Positions 23,762 to 37,097 of a stretch of DNA of 64,000 bases are shown here, in pieces. The notes beneath the pieces are model-generated. The model saw nothing but the letters and a program-made list of their open reading frames with translations. It was not told the origin of the DNA and did no database searches. The translations under genes and the position numbers were made by a program. This DNA comes from Melastoma dodecandrum (lineage: Eukaryota > Streptophyta > Magnoliopsida > Myrtales > Melastomataceae): NCBI GenBank assembly GCA_029817715.1, contig JARUPY010000533.1:2810001-2874000 (forward strand), in the 5' to 3' direction. The stretch's first letter is position 1. Each line of letters begins with the position of its first letter.

Positions 23762-26700
23762 ATGCTCGCCGCCCGGGGGATGGCGGCGACCACGTCGTCC
23801 CGCTCTCTACTCTTCTTATCCCCCGTCGTTTACTCCAAGCCCACCTCCAATCTCGGTCTTTTAGCCCTCAGGAAGCGCTTCTTGTCCCTCCCTGGCGCCC
23901 AAGTCGGCAGCTTTTGGGCGCCCATTTCCAAGGGGGCCCGTTTTTCCCGCTTCTCCTGCGCGGTCGCTACTGAGTCGGGGAGCTTAAGCCCCAGCGAAGT
24001 GTCCGAGGTTGCCCAGGACGACAAAGAGGAGAAAGTCGCCGAGAAGATTGTGTTGCCCACTAACGAGTCTTCCGAAACACTCTTGAGGATCCGTCACACG
24101 GTGTGTGTATTGGGTGTCGCTATGTATTGTCATGGTCTGGTTGATGTTTGTTCTGGGGCCAGTGTCTAGGATAACAAGTTTTTTGGTTCCATGTAATATA
24201 GAATTGGTGTCTGAATAGTCCTTCATCGCATATCCACTGGTGGGTCTTATACCCTCGAAGCCTTGATTAGATGAGCTGACATGTGCATTGCGATGCTTTT
24301 GGATGCTAGTGAATGGTTTGACTCTGGGGTTTTGAGCCCGCTAGGTTCACGTTGGATCATTGATAGTTGGGTTGACACTGGTTGTGAAATGATTTACCTT
24401 CGTTCTACATCTGGGTTTTGGAACTAGTGGAGTGATGAAAAGAATCGCTATTTCCCTACTATGCAGTCAGGTTCTATATGGAATGGTTTTTGTGCCCATA
24501 TTTAATGTTGCTCTGTCCTTTTAATCTGGATGGCTTTGTTTGATTCCACGTGTCCTATGATTTTTCTTTGTCGTGCTTTGTTCAACCGATTTGAAATCCT
24601 TCAAGTTGTCGAGAATGTAGTGTTCGAAGTTATCAAACTCTTGAAATTAAGGCTGAACCAATTTCGAAATGCAGTGTGCGCATGTGATGGCAATGGCTGT
24701 TCAGAAGATCTTTCCAGAGGCGAAAGTGACGATAGGTCCATGGATAGACAGTGGGTTCTACTACGATTTTGATATGGAGCCTTTAACTGACAAGGACCTG
24801 AAGAGAATTAAGAAGGAAATGGTGAGCAAGAAGATCACTGAGTTGATGTTTTATCTTTCTTTCTTTTTTTGTTGTCTGATGGTGGGCAAGGATTTGATTC
24901 CTCCTAACAACTGATTTGGGATGAGTTTTAGTTTTAGAGAATGCATTCTTACTGTATGCTTTCAGGGCTGGAATAAAACTTCTTGAATAATCTGTAGGAC
25001 CGTATCATTAGTAGAAACTTGCCTCTCATCAGAGAAGAAGTGTCTAGAGATGAAGCTCAGAAAAGGATAACGGCCATCAACGAACCTTACAAGATGGAAA
25101 TATTGGACAGTATCAGAGAAGAGCCAATTACCATCTATCACATTGGTTAGTAACTTCCTTAAAATCTTTTGTCCGAGTCACTCTGTGAGTGCCAATCATA
25201 TATTGTTAGAAGGTAGCTTTTCCTGAAAATGCTAGATTAACCTTCTTAATGAGCTTCGAATTCGTTACTTACTGGATAACCCTTATGTTCTGGTCACAGG
25301 AGACGAGTGGTGGGATCTGTGTGCTGGCCCTCATGTTGATTCCACGGGAAATATTAACAAGAAAGCTGTTGAGCTTGAATCTGTTGCCGGTGCTTACTGG
25401 AGAGGAGACGAAAAAAGACCAATGCTTCAAAGGATATATGGCACTGCCTGGGAAAATGAGGAACAGTTGAAAGCATATCTTCACTTCAAAGAAGAAGCAA
25501 AACGACGAGATCACAGACGTATTGGCCAAGATCTTGATTTGTTCTCGATTCAGGTGATCTGTCCTTATGGTGTCAACAATTTGCAAAACTAAAAGTTTCA
25601 TGAGTAGTTCTGATCTGTGGTAGACTTAACAGGATGAAGCCGGCGGAGGTTTGGTGTTTTGGCATCCAAAAGGTGCTATAGTAAGACATATCATCGAGGA
25701 CTCTTGGAAGAAGATACACATGGAACATGGTTATGACTTGTTGTATACTCCCCATGTCGCCAGGGCACATCTCTGGAAGACTAGTGGTCACTTGGACTTC
25801 TACAAGGAGAACATGTATGATCAGATGAACATTGAAGAGGACTTATATCAGCTTCGCCCGATGAATTGCCCTTACCACATATTGGTCTACAAAAGCAAGC
25901 TGCACTCCTACAGGGACTTCCCGATAAGGGTTGCGGAATTAGGAACTGTATACAGATACGAGTTGTCGGGAAGCTTGCACGGGCTCTTCCGTGTCAGAGG
26001 TTTCACGCAGGTGTGTGATGAGTGTGACTTATCATAAATGCTCGTTCTTTTGGGCGTTCCATTACAGTGACTGTGTGCGCACAATGATACTGCTTCTGCA
26101 GGATGATGCCCACATATTCTGTCTAGAAGACCAAATCAGAGATGAGATAAGGGGAGTCCTCGATCTTACGGAGAGGATTCTGCTGCAGTTTGGATTCGAT
26201 AAATATGAAGTCAATCTCTCTACGAGGCCCGAGAAGGCTGTTGGAGATGACGACATTTGGCAAAAAGCGACCACTGCTCTAAGAGAAGCCCTCGAAGATA
26301 AAGGGTGGGACTACCAAATTGATGACGGAGGCGGGGCCTTTTATGGTCCCAAGATTGACCTCAAGATTGAGGATGCGTTGGGAAGGAAGTGGCAATGCTC
26401 CACCATTCAGGTAAGTTTTGATCTATGAACGCGTGAGACTCGGGTTTGACCAGAGTAACTGATGATCATTTACTTGCAGGTTGATTTTAACTTGCCTCAA
26501 CGCTTCGACATCACATTTGTCGACTCCAACTCGGAGAAGAAGAGGCCCATCATGATTCACAGAGCGGTGCTCGGATCCCTGGAACGGTTCTTTGGGGTTC
26601 TTATAGAACATTATGCCGGAGATTTCCCTTTGTGGCTTTCTCCTATTCAAGCTCGAGTCTTGCCAGTTACTGATAACCAAGTAATCCTACTACAATCTGT

Positions 26701-27039
26701 TTTACTGCTCTGGAGGAGAACCGTTAGATATTTTCAAATAGCATAAATCATCCTTATTACTTTCGGAACTTGTTGCAGGTTGATTTCTGCAACAAGGTGA
26801 TCCAGAAGCTGAAGAAGAGCGGAATCCGAGCGGAGGTTTGTCACGGCGAGCGCCTGCCAAAGCTCATACGAAATGCTGAGAAGCAGAAGATACCATTAAT
26901 GGCGGTTGTCGGTCCAAAGGAAGTCGAGACGGAGACCGTGACGGTACGATCGCGGTTCAACGGGGAACTCGGGAATATGCCGGTAGGTGAATTCGCAAGC
27001 AGAATCAACGCCGCCGTGGAGAATAGATTGTCATTTTGA
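23762..27039 (+). CDS. Threonyl-tRNA synthetase, chloroplast/mitochondrial
   Basis: Eight exons: 23762-24100, 24675-24821, 24998-25145, 25300-25553, 25633-26010, 26102-26410, 26480-26680 and 26779-27039. They give 678 residues. A Ser/Arg-rich transit peptide covers about 1-60, and no TGS domain follows. The N2 editing domain contains HTCAH (near 113) and [10 protein letters not shown]. The SAD segment is [20 protein letters not shown]. The class II core has motif 2 ([12 protein letters not shown]), zinc ligands in MNCPYH, and motif 3 ([11 protein letters not shown]). The anticodon-binding domain closes the protein. It charges tRNA-Thr in organelles. The closest match I recall is the Arabidopsis organellar enzyme encoded by EMB2761 (At2g04842), an embryo-essential gene. 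All introns are GT-AG with consistent phase. The start is the first ATG giving a transit peptide; a second one six codons on is possible. Confidence 0.95.
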
Positions 27040-29998
27040 GTCGCGATGTCATCTTTCCATATCATAAAAGAAATGTCTCAAAAGACTATACCAGCAAGTA
27101 TTTCTTGGAAATAGAACGTTTACATGAACAAGGCGTATCTCATACTTTCATCAACCACAAGGTGATTCATCTCGGACACATTGATAAAATCGCGTTCAGA
27201 GACCCAAGCCCCATCTGGGCCGTTAGCAACGTTGGGGCTGGCGACGCATGAAAGCAACGATATCGGGGCCCTGATCACGCCGGACACGATCGCCAACCCT
27301 CCACGGACAAGCCACCCTCGTGTTGGTGATCTCTGCGCGGTGCCTCCTGCGATGACCTCACAGTTCAAACCAACTCCTACTCCTCCAAAGGCACCCTCGT
27401 CCGCAACCCTCCCGCTTCTCCTGAAGTTCCGGTGCATCGCAGCCAGCAGGCGCCACATGATTCCTCCCTCGGCAGCCGGCGAGGTTATGTATTTCCGGAT
27501 CCGAGAGAGATGGGTCTCGGTTGGAAGGCACTGAATGTCGCGGTGGTCTATAGAGAGGAACTCCTGAGTGTTGTTCTCGTCAAGCGGCGATAATAAATAA
27601 GGCTTTTGATTGAGGAAGGAAGGAAGGAAGGGGGGTAGTCGGGTAATTTCCGCGTGTCAACTGTTATCATTGCAAGTGGGGGTGGGGGGGGCTATTTAAG
27701 GCCAATAGGCCGACAAAGCTTACTTTATTTAAAGATATCAAATTGATACGGACGAAGGTGTCATTTCGGTACGGGCCAAATTTTAAGGTGGATATCGATG
27801 CCCTTTGGTGCATGCATTTCGTGTACTGTATTTGGATGAGGAGCAATGAAACCATCATTTGGTTACTAGTACTAGCCGCCTTTTGACATGTTCTCCTTGT
27901 CTAGCCTTATTTATTTGGACTCTAATATATAATAATCCTTCATCCGTGAATTTATTTAGTTAGAACTTTGGAAAGGAAATGGAATAAATTCCATTAGAAT
28001 TTTTAAGGAATTTTGGTGGGATTGAGATTAGCTTTTCCTAATGAAAAGGTGAGGAAACAACACTTTGTGAACTTAAGATTAAAAAAAGTAAGGTTGCCAT
28101 TACATCTTAAAAAAAAGAAATAATTAACTTGGCATATAGATAATTTAACTTTAAAAACATGTCTACTTTATTTTTTTATTTCATTCTAGTTTAATATATT
28201 GATTATTTTATTTTGATTTTTTTTTAATTTTTAAGCATGAACAAGTCGGTACTAATACTTTTAATTTTGTGTGTTAATTCATGAAAATAAATTTCCTGTT
28301 ACCTTTTACCTTGAAAAAGTATAGAATGATGTGAGTCCAAAAATTATTTTATGACAAGATAATATGGCTCTTTTCATCGTGCAAGAGTTAAAAATTACTT
28401 CGAGATAAATCCAACTTTTCTTCTTTTCTTTCTTTTTTTAACCGGAAAACTTGTTAATCGTGATTCGATTAATGATTTTTTTTATATATTCTCTTGTGAT
28501 AAAGATTCAGTCCAAAGGTGCCGTCCAGATGCAACGAATGGTTCTTCGGTGGGCGACGCACTTCCTTATGGATTTCATTTTAATCACTACTTTCATTTAG
28601 GCCTCTTTTTATCCTTAACATATTTGATTGTCATAAAGCTTTCTTTCTTAAAGTTAAGTTCGAATGATTTTGGACCCAACTTGCTGTCACATAATTGATG
28701 TTAACTAATTTACGTATGACTTGGGCGATCCGTTCAAGAGTAATAACACAATCATTTCCATGAAACTAGAACATGTTTTAAACTCAATGAGCCTTTTACT
28801 TTGAAAACATCTCGAATTCGTCCCCCCCTCCCCCCAACAAAACATTGCCTCCTTTTTTTTATTTATAAATTACATTCACTGAGAAAAAGGCCTTTCCATT
28901 AAACCCCCCCCAAAAAAAACTAATAATAAAATGCCACAATGTCGTGAAGTTTCCACAGATTAGGGTTAGGTTTTTGATATGATATTCAACACAGACCCTG
29001 GGTGCGACACTATGCTTCTTTTAATGTAATTACTAAACTAATCTCGTATGTCACTGTACACATGTATCGTAAAAGTTGTACGAGTCGGTTCGGAACCCCG
29101 ATGGGGATATCTGGGTTTTGAGTGGGCGGTACGCGTTGCGGACTTTCATGTCCACAAGTTTTCCACCACTTTTGTTTGGCACGAATGTTAAGTAAATAGG
29201 AAAAATTGCACGTAGGAATGTCACTCGACACCTGTTAAAGCTTTGGGAGAGAATAGAAATGATGGAGACGTCCGAACGATAAATGAGAATGAGAATATCA
29301 TCCCCCCCCGGAAGAAATCAAATCCTATAAGTCAAACCAGAAGTCAAATCAAATCCATCAAGACCACACATTCCAGAATATATTGGGGTTGGTTGGTTTG
29401 TGATGTCCTGTCCCCATCCTTTGGTTTTGTTGCGATCTTTAGAGGTGTGTCATTTGATTTCCCTTGAAGTTGAGTCCTTCAGAGAGAAAGGTTAGGACGA
29501 CGCTTTCAGTCCGAGAGTCCGTAGAACTAAAATAAGATGAAACCATTAGGAAGGAGATGAAGGACCGATCAGTACCGGGTTTATACCCCCCCAATCACTT
29601 GATTAAGAGGGTTATCTGGGGGCGTTGATCCTCGGATGAATGGGATGATGGAGATCTTGGGACAATCGGCCAGTCATTACCCCTGGGGTTGCGCACGAGT
29701 GAGTGGTGGAACGAAGAACAAAAGTAAAAATGAGTTCAAATGCTGAGGCTGGGGAAATCAGTTTGATTTGGAAAGCCCAACCTACTGAAGATCTCCCAAT
29801 CTTTTCCACTAAGTAAATAATTGACTCACTTCGCCCTGATGGGAACTGTCCGAATCAGACAGCAGCCGTAGTAGATCATTCATTACTCATAGTGTATTAT
29901 TCGGATGAAATTTTATAAGCGTTTATTAAATAAATTTTTTAATGGGAAAAGAAGAAAGAAAAGACAATCCTCCCCCCAACTCGGGCATCCTAATGCCC
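27040..29998. other. AT-rich intergenic region before FLA7
   Basis: About 3 kb without a supportable gene. The first 500 bases (27120-27560) are GC-richer than the rest and have overlapping open frames on both strands without a known domain. From 27960 to 28900 the DNA is very AT-rich with long A and T tracts. C-runs occur near 28820 and 28905. Confidence 0.5.
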
Positions 29999-30005
29999 TA
30001 TAAAA
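29999..30005 (+). promoter_or_regulatory. TATA box of the FLA7 gene
   Basis: TATAAAA lies 284 bases upstream of the FLA7 start codon. It is followed by a CT-rich leader typical of plant genes; a small leader intron is possible. Confidence 0.6.
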
Positions 30006-30282
30006 TGTAATAGAAAGGGAAACAAACGGACCCCATAGAAGCATAAGCACATCTCAACCCATTCCTCTTTGTCTTTCGTCTCTCGCCCGATTCTCTCGGA
30101 AGGCTCGTTTGGCTTTCTTTTGGAGGTGACATCAACCCATGTTTACAATCCCTTGGTTTCGTGTTTAGTAATCGCTGACGATCCCAATTTATGCTGTCTT
30201 AGTGTTCAGTGCTGATCCAGATCTGCATTGTCCTTATTCCTTACCTGGTGAGGCTTCTTGTAAGAACCGTGGGTGAAGAGTT

Positions 30283-31050
30283 ATGAAGGCCCTTGTTGTG
30301 GTTCTTGGTGTCCTGTTCTGTTTTCCTCTGGCCAATGCCAAGACCGCGGCGCTTGCCCCTTCCCCAGATTCCTTTAGTCCCACCCCTGCTCCGGCTCCGG
30401 GCCCTGATTACGTCAACCTCACAGATCTCCTCTCCGTGGCCGGACCCTTCCACAAGTTCCTGAATTACCTTGTATCAACCAAGGTTATCGACACATTCCA
30501 GAACCAGGCCAACAACACCGAGGAGGGCATCACGATCTTCGTCCCTAAGGATGGGGCCTTCTCCTCCCAAAAGAATCCCTCGCTTGCAAACCTCACCGAC
30601 GACCAGCTCAAGTCGTTGCTCCTCTTCCACGGCCTCCCACATTACTATACCCTTGCTGACTTCGCCCAGCTCAGCCAGTCGAGTCCTGTCAGCACGTTTG
30701 CGGGCGGAAGCTACAGCATCAACTTCACGGACGATTCCGGGACAGTTCACCTGAGCTCCGGTTGGACACACACCAAAATCAGCAGCAGTGTGCATTCAAC
30801 CGATCCAGTGGCGGTTTACCAGATCAACAGGGTCCTACTCCCCGAGGCAATCTACGGTACAGACATACCCCCCACTCCTGCTCCAGCCCCGGCTACCGAC
30901 ATCAGCCCCACTGCCGACACTCCCTCTGGAACAACCGAGGCTGCTGGATCGACAGCATCATCCTCGAAGAATAATGCCTCATCTGAACTCATCGGGTCGC
31001 GTAACAAATGGCTACTCGGCGCATTTGTTGGGCTCCTGCTCCTCATCTGA
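30283..31050 (+). CDS. FLA7: Fasciclin-like arabinogalactan protein (FLA7-type)
   Basis: Single exon, 255 residues. A signal peptide (1-19) is followed by a short Pro/Ala arabinogalactan motif (SPTPAPAPGP). One fasciclin domain covers about 45-190, with the H1 segment (GITIFVPKDGAF), the central HGLPHYY, and the H2 segment (DPVAVYQINRVLLPEAIYG). A second Pro/Ala stretch (PPTPAPAPA) and a Ser/Thr-rich region follow. The hydrophobic end (WLLGAFVGLLLL) preceded by small residues indicates a GPI anchor. Several NxT/NxS sites are present. FLAs sit at the outer plasma membrane and cell wall and affect adhesion and wall structure. The single fasciclin domain, length and motif wording match FLA7. The gene converges on the Rab-GAP gene. 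Confidence 0.95.
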   Translation: MKALVVVLGVLFCFPLANAKTAALAPSPDSFSPTPAPAPGPDYVNLTDLLSVAGPFHKFLNYLVSTKVIDTFQNQANNTEEGITIFVPKDGAFSSQKNPSLANLTDDQLKSLLLFHGLPHYYTLADFAQLSQSSPVSTFAGGSYSINFTDDSGTVHLSSGWTHTKISSSVHSTDPVAVYQINRVLLPEAIYGTDIPPTPAPAPATDISPTADTPSGTTEAAGSTASSSKNNASSELIGSRNKWLLGAFVGLLLLI

Positions 31051-31893
31051 TGAGCACAGCGGTGATGAAAATTCATTTCCATTCCATTCCATTCAATCCT
31101 GCAATGAAGAAAGAGTTTATTTTGATTGATCATGATGTGAAGAGAGCGGGGTATACATAAACACATGGATGATATTAAAATTGCTTTCATTTGGAAACAG
31201 ATTCTTCAGGAAACATTCGAGTTCGCAATTTGTTTTGGGATCCATTTTGTTCCAGGAATTCTTGTTATCATTACTAGTAGTCTAAAGTTTAGTACACTTA
31301 GGGTTCACTTCATGAAACGTATAAAAACAACTGCTATTTTTTAGTGATGGAATGATGATGGTATGGGGTGGAGCGATTGCTTAGGACAAAATCCTAAGTC
31401 AAGTCATGGGCGGAATGAAAGTGACATGCTACCCGGCAATTGGTGGTTGCCCTTTTGAAGCATGTGTTTCACAACCTGATCGAACAGCATGTTAGGAGGG
31501 TTCATTTCCTATTTCTAGTCGCTAGGCACAAATTGTGTCAAAGCTTTGTAAATTTAATTAAATAATATTCCTTAACAATGAACAAGCAGCCTATTAGCAC
31601 AGTTGGTATCTATTCTTCCAGATTGTAAGTAAGATCCAGCCAATTAACCTCACAAATTAATTGCATTCGTCCGTGGTTAGGCCACTTCATACAATTAGAT
31701 GCCGAGGTGCAACTATTAAGACGTCGATCTCATTTAGGACTAATGAACAACATTTTGTAAGGAACAAGACCACACAAATCCCCCATTTTCTTGTTTGTTC
31801 ATTCAGGGTTTGCATGCTTCCTTAGTATAATATCGTTTCAAAAAATTTACGATGTTTGGCTGAAGACCCCGCCGGCCGGGTCTGTCTTTGGGT
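31051..31893. other. Convergent 3' region between FLA7 and the Rab-GAP gene
   Basis: About 840 bp holding the 3' ends of both genes. No additional gene or repeat recognised. Confidence 0.5.
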
Positions 31894-34383
31894 TTACTCT
31901 CCGTCCTCCACTTTGAGGGGATTTAGTCTCCTGAACCGCTGATCGAGCTCGGCCAAGACCGCCGGCTCCTGCTTTTTCCTTTGTTTGGATAGCGTGACTG
32001 CCGTCAGCGAACCGATCTGATCGTACGCCACCTGCAAGTCAAAGAGTTCCATATACTTAGTTAATGCCTAGTGGACTCGTGGATGTTGTGTCACAAGCAA
32101 TTCACACAGTAATCTCGGCTGACATGGGAAGTGGGCCGTTTCGTAGAGAAAACATGCCAAAAACAGAGACTATGATTGTTCTTACAGTCAAGAGTTCGTC
32201 CGGATCAAAAAGGTGATGTGTTGTAGTCTGCAATATGCTGATCACTTCTCCCACGTGATGCGTAAGAAGCAATGCGTCCTCCTTCATCTGCTTTTTGCGG
32301 CAGAGCGATGTTAGAACTGGATTAATGACACGAGCAATGGATCGGCCATAGATCATTAGCATATAACAAAGGAAACAAAACTGGACCTTGAAGATCGCCA
32401 GGGCAACATGAAATAAGATCTTGGCCCCCTCGTAGAAAAGGATGTCCCACACTCTTAGCGTTGTCTGCTAGAACCAACCCACAAAAGTGGAGAGTCGTCA
32501 ATAACGGAAAAAATATCCGCTGAGAATACATACAGATATTTCATTCTTCAAACCTCTGAAGGCAGGCTTTTCGAGAAAAGGCAGAGGAACCACTCAGTGG
32601 CAACAAGAGACACATCAAAATCCATTGCTTCGAGATGAGTGGCAATCCTGAGGTTCATTCAAATAGCTAAAAAAAGTCAGAATTGATTGTCGATGACCAA
32701 AAAACAGTTCCGTGTATTGTAGATTAGGCATTACCTCGGGCACTTTTTCACGAGGAGATCCTTAAAAACTCTCTGTTCAACATGACACCCGGACAGATTA
32801 GTCGTATAGCAGTCATTTACCAAGACGTTCTCTAATAGAACGGCTAACATCCAAAATGCATCTTCTTCTGTTTTCATCACTAGCAACAGAAGAGCTGCAA
32901 CATAATTTAGACCCTGCAGAATAGACACAGAAGAATTTACCACCCAGAGAGTCATAATATTGACCTCGACCGCATGATATGAAGAGGTTATAATTATATC
33001 ACTCTAGCAATACAGAAAAAGCACAAAACACAAACAGCTTGGTCTCGATCATAATAAAAGAAGAACTAACTAAATTAAGATTAGTCCTTCCATTTGAACT
33101 TCTTGTCACCCTATTGTGATAGAGATGAAATCTAAACCACCTTCCCAGTATCATGCTACGTCGCCCACTAAGTGTGATTTAGATTCAAATACAAACCGAT
33201 TGCTCATCTGCAAAAGTTAATGGTTAGAATGGTCTCTCACCTGACAATAACCTACGTCAGAATCACGAAATGAGTACCCGACCAGAACCCGTCTGAGAGC
33301 AGCATGCCCTTCCGTAGTGTCCAGCCAGGGGTGACCCGGGAAAGTACGCGGGAGATCCTACAAGGACAAATAATCCCAAATTTTCAAGAGAGAAAACTGT
33401 TTTCTATGTGACAAGAGAACACTTCTAACAAATGCTCCAAAGCAGTCAGTTAGTGTAGAGATAAATCTCCATGCAAAAGAGTTGGATCCACTTAACTTCG
33501 AAGTTGGAGGATACTCAGTAGCTGAATTGAAGTTCACCACATTGGTCAGCATATGTCCAGGCATATTTTGGTTTCTTTGGGATAAGCTAAGTGTGAATTG
33601 TCGGAACAATATACCGTCTTCTACAAGCATATGATCCGGGTATAAGGCAACACTACTGACCAAAAAATCTTATCCTTAATCATAGATAACTTATTTGACT
33701 GCTAACAGCATCTCAATTGCACACTTCGGAAAACAAATCGACCAATGTGAAAAAACACATCTTTTTTCCCGATATTCACCAAGACAGCTTTGACTGCATT
33801 ACCTTTTCCCTAATTTACAGCAATCACAGCAACATCCATAAGTCAAAGGGCGGTTTTCAATAAAATTGAGCCATCGCTCAAGAACAAGCGCCTGACTCAC
33901 ATGATCGATCTGCTTAGTAGCGGCGGTAACCTTTCCCTCCACAGCCTTCGTAAGATCATCGTAATAACTCTCCGGCACAGTAGACTTCTTCTTTGCTGCG
34001 CCTGAGAGCGAGAACCAAACCTTAGGTCTCAAAACTGGGGGAATGCCCTTCCTAATCAACCTCTTGAGAGTAATCGCATTAGCCAACGAAGACAACTTAA
34101 GCGACGGCTTGAGCATGATCCCACTCGTGACCTCAGGCTGTAAGTACCAATTAGCGCCCTTGCTAGCTTCCAGTGACCACCAAACCCTCCCTTGTTCCCT
34201 AACCTTCTCCCTAACATCGTTCAAAACATTAACATCGTCCACATTCCCTTCCACCGTGAAACCATACAAATCTTGGAACTTAACCGTGATATTCGCCCTC
34301 TTCGCGTGTATACTCGGCCTCAGGATTGGAATCTGGGCCTGAAGCTCGAGGGACAAGTCCCTCTTGCTGTGAGTGCCGTACAT
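31894..34383 (-). CDS. TBC-domain Rab GTPase-activating protein
   Basis: Seven exons on the minus strand: 34383-33901, 33357-33241, 32913-32735, 32647-32554, 32464-32387, 32287-32186 and 32031-31894. They give 396 residues. The N-terminal part (1-120) includes [12 protein letters not shown] and [16 protein letters not shown]. The TBC domain (about 115-340) has the arginine finger in [14 protein letters not shown] and the glutamine finger in YCQGLNY, both intact, so it should be an active GAP. Wording is very close to Arabidopsis At3g07890 as I remember it. TBC proteins stimulate GTP hydrolysis by Rab/Ypt proteins in membrane traffic. The ATG at 34383 is the first in frame. The acceptor of exon 5 is a TAGCAG tandem, so a one-residue (Gln) variant is possible. 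Family-specific substrate Rabs cannot be told from sequence. Confidence 0.93.
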
Positions 34384-35429
34384 GTCCGATCTCCACTCCC
34401 TCCCTCCCCTCGCCTCCACCCACCAATCCAGATCAAGAAAACCAAAAGATCAAAACTTTCACGCAGGGTCGGATTTCAGGACTAACGTCAAAGGCAAGCC
34501 CACGTGGGTTAAATTGTCAAATGACCAGGGAGTGGGGGGTAATGCATCAAATTGGGAGAAAATCCCCCTACCCAAGACCGCGTCTTTTCCAGCAAAATTA
34601 AATAACCAAAAAAAACTCTCCTCTGCAGAAATCAAACCCGGATTTCTTTAGTGAGCTTTCATTTCTTCCCGGAGGAACGATGACGAATGACGGTAACGGG
34701 GAAATAGAGGGAGATGATAATAGTAGCGGTGGAGAAAATTTGAGGGGAGAAACGGTAACAAAGGTGGCCTGCCCTGCTCTTCCTTTCCTTTTTGTCTTTC
34801 TCGTTTGGCCGCCTTAACTTGGGATTTTGGGGGGAGATTCAGATATAATATAAGGAGGGTTGCGTCGAGCAAGGGTTAGTTGGGGTTACAATCCGGAAAG
34901 AAGGAGAAAGTTTCGATCTTTCAGGAGGAGGAGGAAGAAGACGTGGAGAACGAAGGGTAAAGGGACAGAACAGATTGGGAACAGAGACAGAACAGAACAC
35001 AAGGTCCGATGAGGTAATAAAGGAAACGAATAGGGACGTTAGGGCCCGCCGGGATCGCAAGTTTTCCTGATATTATCAAACGCTAATAGAATCGGGTAGT
35101 CCCACATAGATTTAATTTATACTGAAGACGCTAATATATGTAAAAGTAATTAGTGGCTTGGGTTAGTCGAGTTTATCCTGAGAATCCTTCGGAATGGATG
35201 ACTTGATTTGGAAGTTCTTCTTCGTCGATGAAGAATTACGAATCGGGGATGTTTTAACGTGCCAAAGGAAGAATTGGAGTAAAAAGCAAAAACTTCAACA
35301 AAGGGATTGTTGGAAAATGATTAAGATCCGTTCGGCGCGTTTGACGATTGATTGGACACTGTTTTGGCAAGACGGACAAACAAACGTGGTTGAACAAAAA
35401 AAAAGAGTAGATAACTAGTATATATACAT
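34384..35429. other. Promoter and leader region of the Rab-GAP gene
   Basis: Purine-rich on the plus strand (pyrimidine-rich on the transcribed minus strand) at 34640-35000, typical of a plant leader with an untranslated intron. The transcription start was not located. Confidence 0.4.
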
Positions 35430-35930
35430 ACGTTGGCACACACAGAAGCTCTCGATAGCACGTTGAACTGCATTCGATCGTCGATCGGAAGTTAACAAAA
35501 AATAAGGAGACAAAAAATTTACGTGGTTCGGTCAATCGACCTACGTCTACGGGCGAATAAGAAGATTTCACTATATTCAATAGAGTACAGACTTTAGATT
35601 GAGACCCTCTCTAACCCGCTCGACCTATCCGAGTACAAGATTCCGCTTTCCCGGTAAGAAATAACCTCGAAGTGTTTCCTGTGTTTTCTCAATACACACC
35701 GTTTCTTTACCGCCGTAATCTTATGCTCTAAGGATTTGATCTCTCTTGTCTCTTTATTCGCTTCGTATGCTGTCACCTATTTATAGAATAGATGACCCCA
35801 CATATGTTAAAAATTTGACAGATAAATATATTCGTGATATAATCAAATATCATCTAATATATTCCCCAAGAGATATATTATCTCACATTCCGAATATATA
35901 ATTGACTTCGGGCCATGAAATCCTACCACA
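35430..35930 (-). mobile_element. LTR-like retrotransposon relic, second copy
   Basis: This longer version of the 1770-2085 relic has the same ordered phrases: acaaaaaatttacgtggttc, then ggtcaatcgac, then ttcactatattcaata, then gaccctctctaa, and a reversed tatttatagaata. Read on the minus strand the TATAAATAGG is followed by about 350 bases of leader-like sequence. No internal domains, second LTR or clear target duplication was found nearby. It is probably a solo LTR or non-autonomous fragment. Confidence 0.5.
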
Positions 35931-37097
35931 TGTGTATAGCTTTTAGATTTGCTGCATTTAAAGAAATCAACAAACAAAAGGCCTATTGTTGAGATATATG
36001 ATAATATGTACTGGGTGGGTGTCCTATCTTTCACGAGTAGGAAATTATGCGCCGGGAACTAGATTTGAATTATGTGCCTAGAGGAAGTGACACGACGACT
36101 AGACATGTCCCTACTTTTACTATAAAAAAAAAATTGTTTAAAAATTTTATCTTCCCCGGAAAGAGATTAGAAAATAATTGGAGGGCGCATGTTTTTGCTG
36201 TTGCCAACCACCCATCAATCGCGTTCAGTGTACTGGCACTTTATGACACTCTCCCTAAATTGATTTACGCGTGGGCCCAATCATCGGACGGGCCCTACAG
36301 TTTTTTAGGATGAGGTTTGCTCTTGCGGAAATCGTGTTTTCGTTGGTCTTCTTCCCGACGCGAGAGAGCGGTCGTAAAAGGACTTTCAGGCCTGGGTGCT
36401 GCTGGTAGAAAGGATGTTCTGTTATGCATCGAATGGCGAGCAACGTGACTGTGAACGAAAAGTATCGGCACCAGCTTAGACGCCACCGTAATGTATAGTT
36501 TCCACCTGAAGATATTCTAAGGGAGTTTTAGAATTTTGTGTAAGTATGGCTGGCCCCTTCCCTAACATCTCCCCTGCGTGACTTCGCCTTGGCCGTTTTT
36601 CCAAGTGTGAATAATATTACAGGAAGTACAACCACAAAGTTAATCCTTTAGACAAGAATGACCGGTTGTTGTGGTTACGCATAAAGGGTTTTGCATAGTG
36701 GCGGAGGCTATCCGGATAACCAGGAACATCGAGTCGCATGCTTACTTAACGTAAATTCATGCATGATATATTTGGGAAGTTCTCTTCTTTTTTGTATGGC
36801 ACAAGGAATATATCATCGTGGAAGTTTAATCATGCGAAGTCGCACTAAATAAATTTTGTGGATGTTTTTTTAAGTTAGTTTAATTATAAAATTGTTAAAG
36901 AAATTATCACCCGCTAGGCGATGTATCCGACGCCCGTATCGCTTATGATCGTAGACATTTCTGTTTATAATACGATAACTTTTTACTTGTAATCTTAAAG
37001 ACGTATAGAACATGCCGTCTCCCGTGGTTCGACCGCTTTATTTTGCGCATATATAACTTAGATCACACTAGCACATCATATCACCAAGTCCATCTTT
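35931..37097. other. Intergenic region and 3' flank of GRP copy 1
   Basis: No gene recognised from 35931 to 36940. From about 36955 the sequence resembles 41230-41380, the 3' flank of the second GRP gene, including a shared gctttatttt phrase and AGCACATC. Confidence 0.5.
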
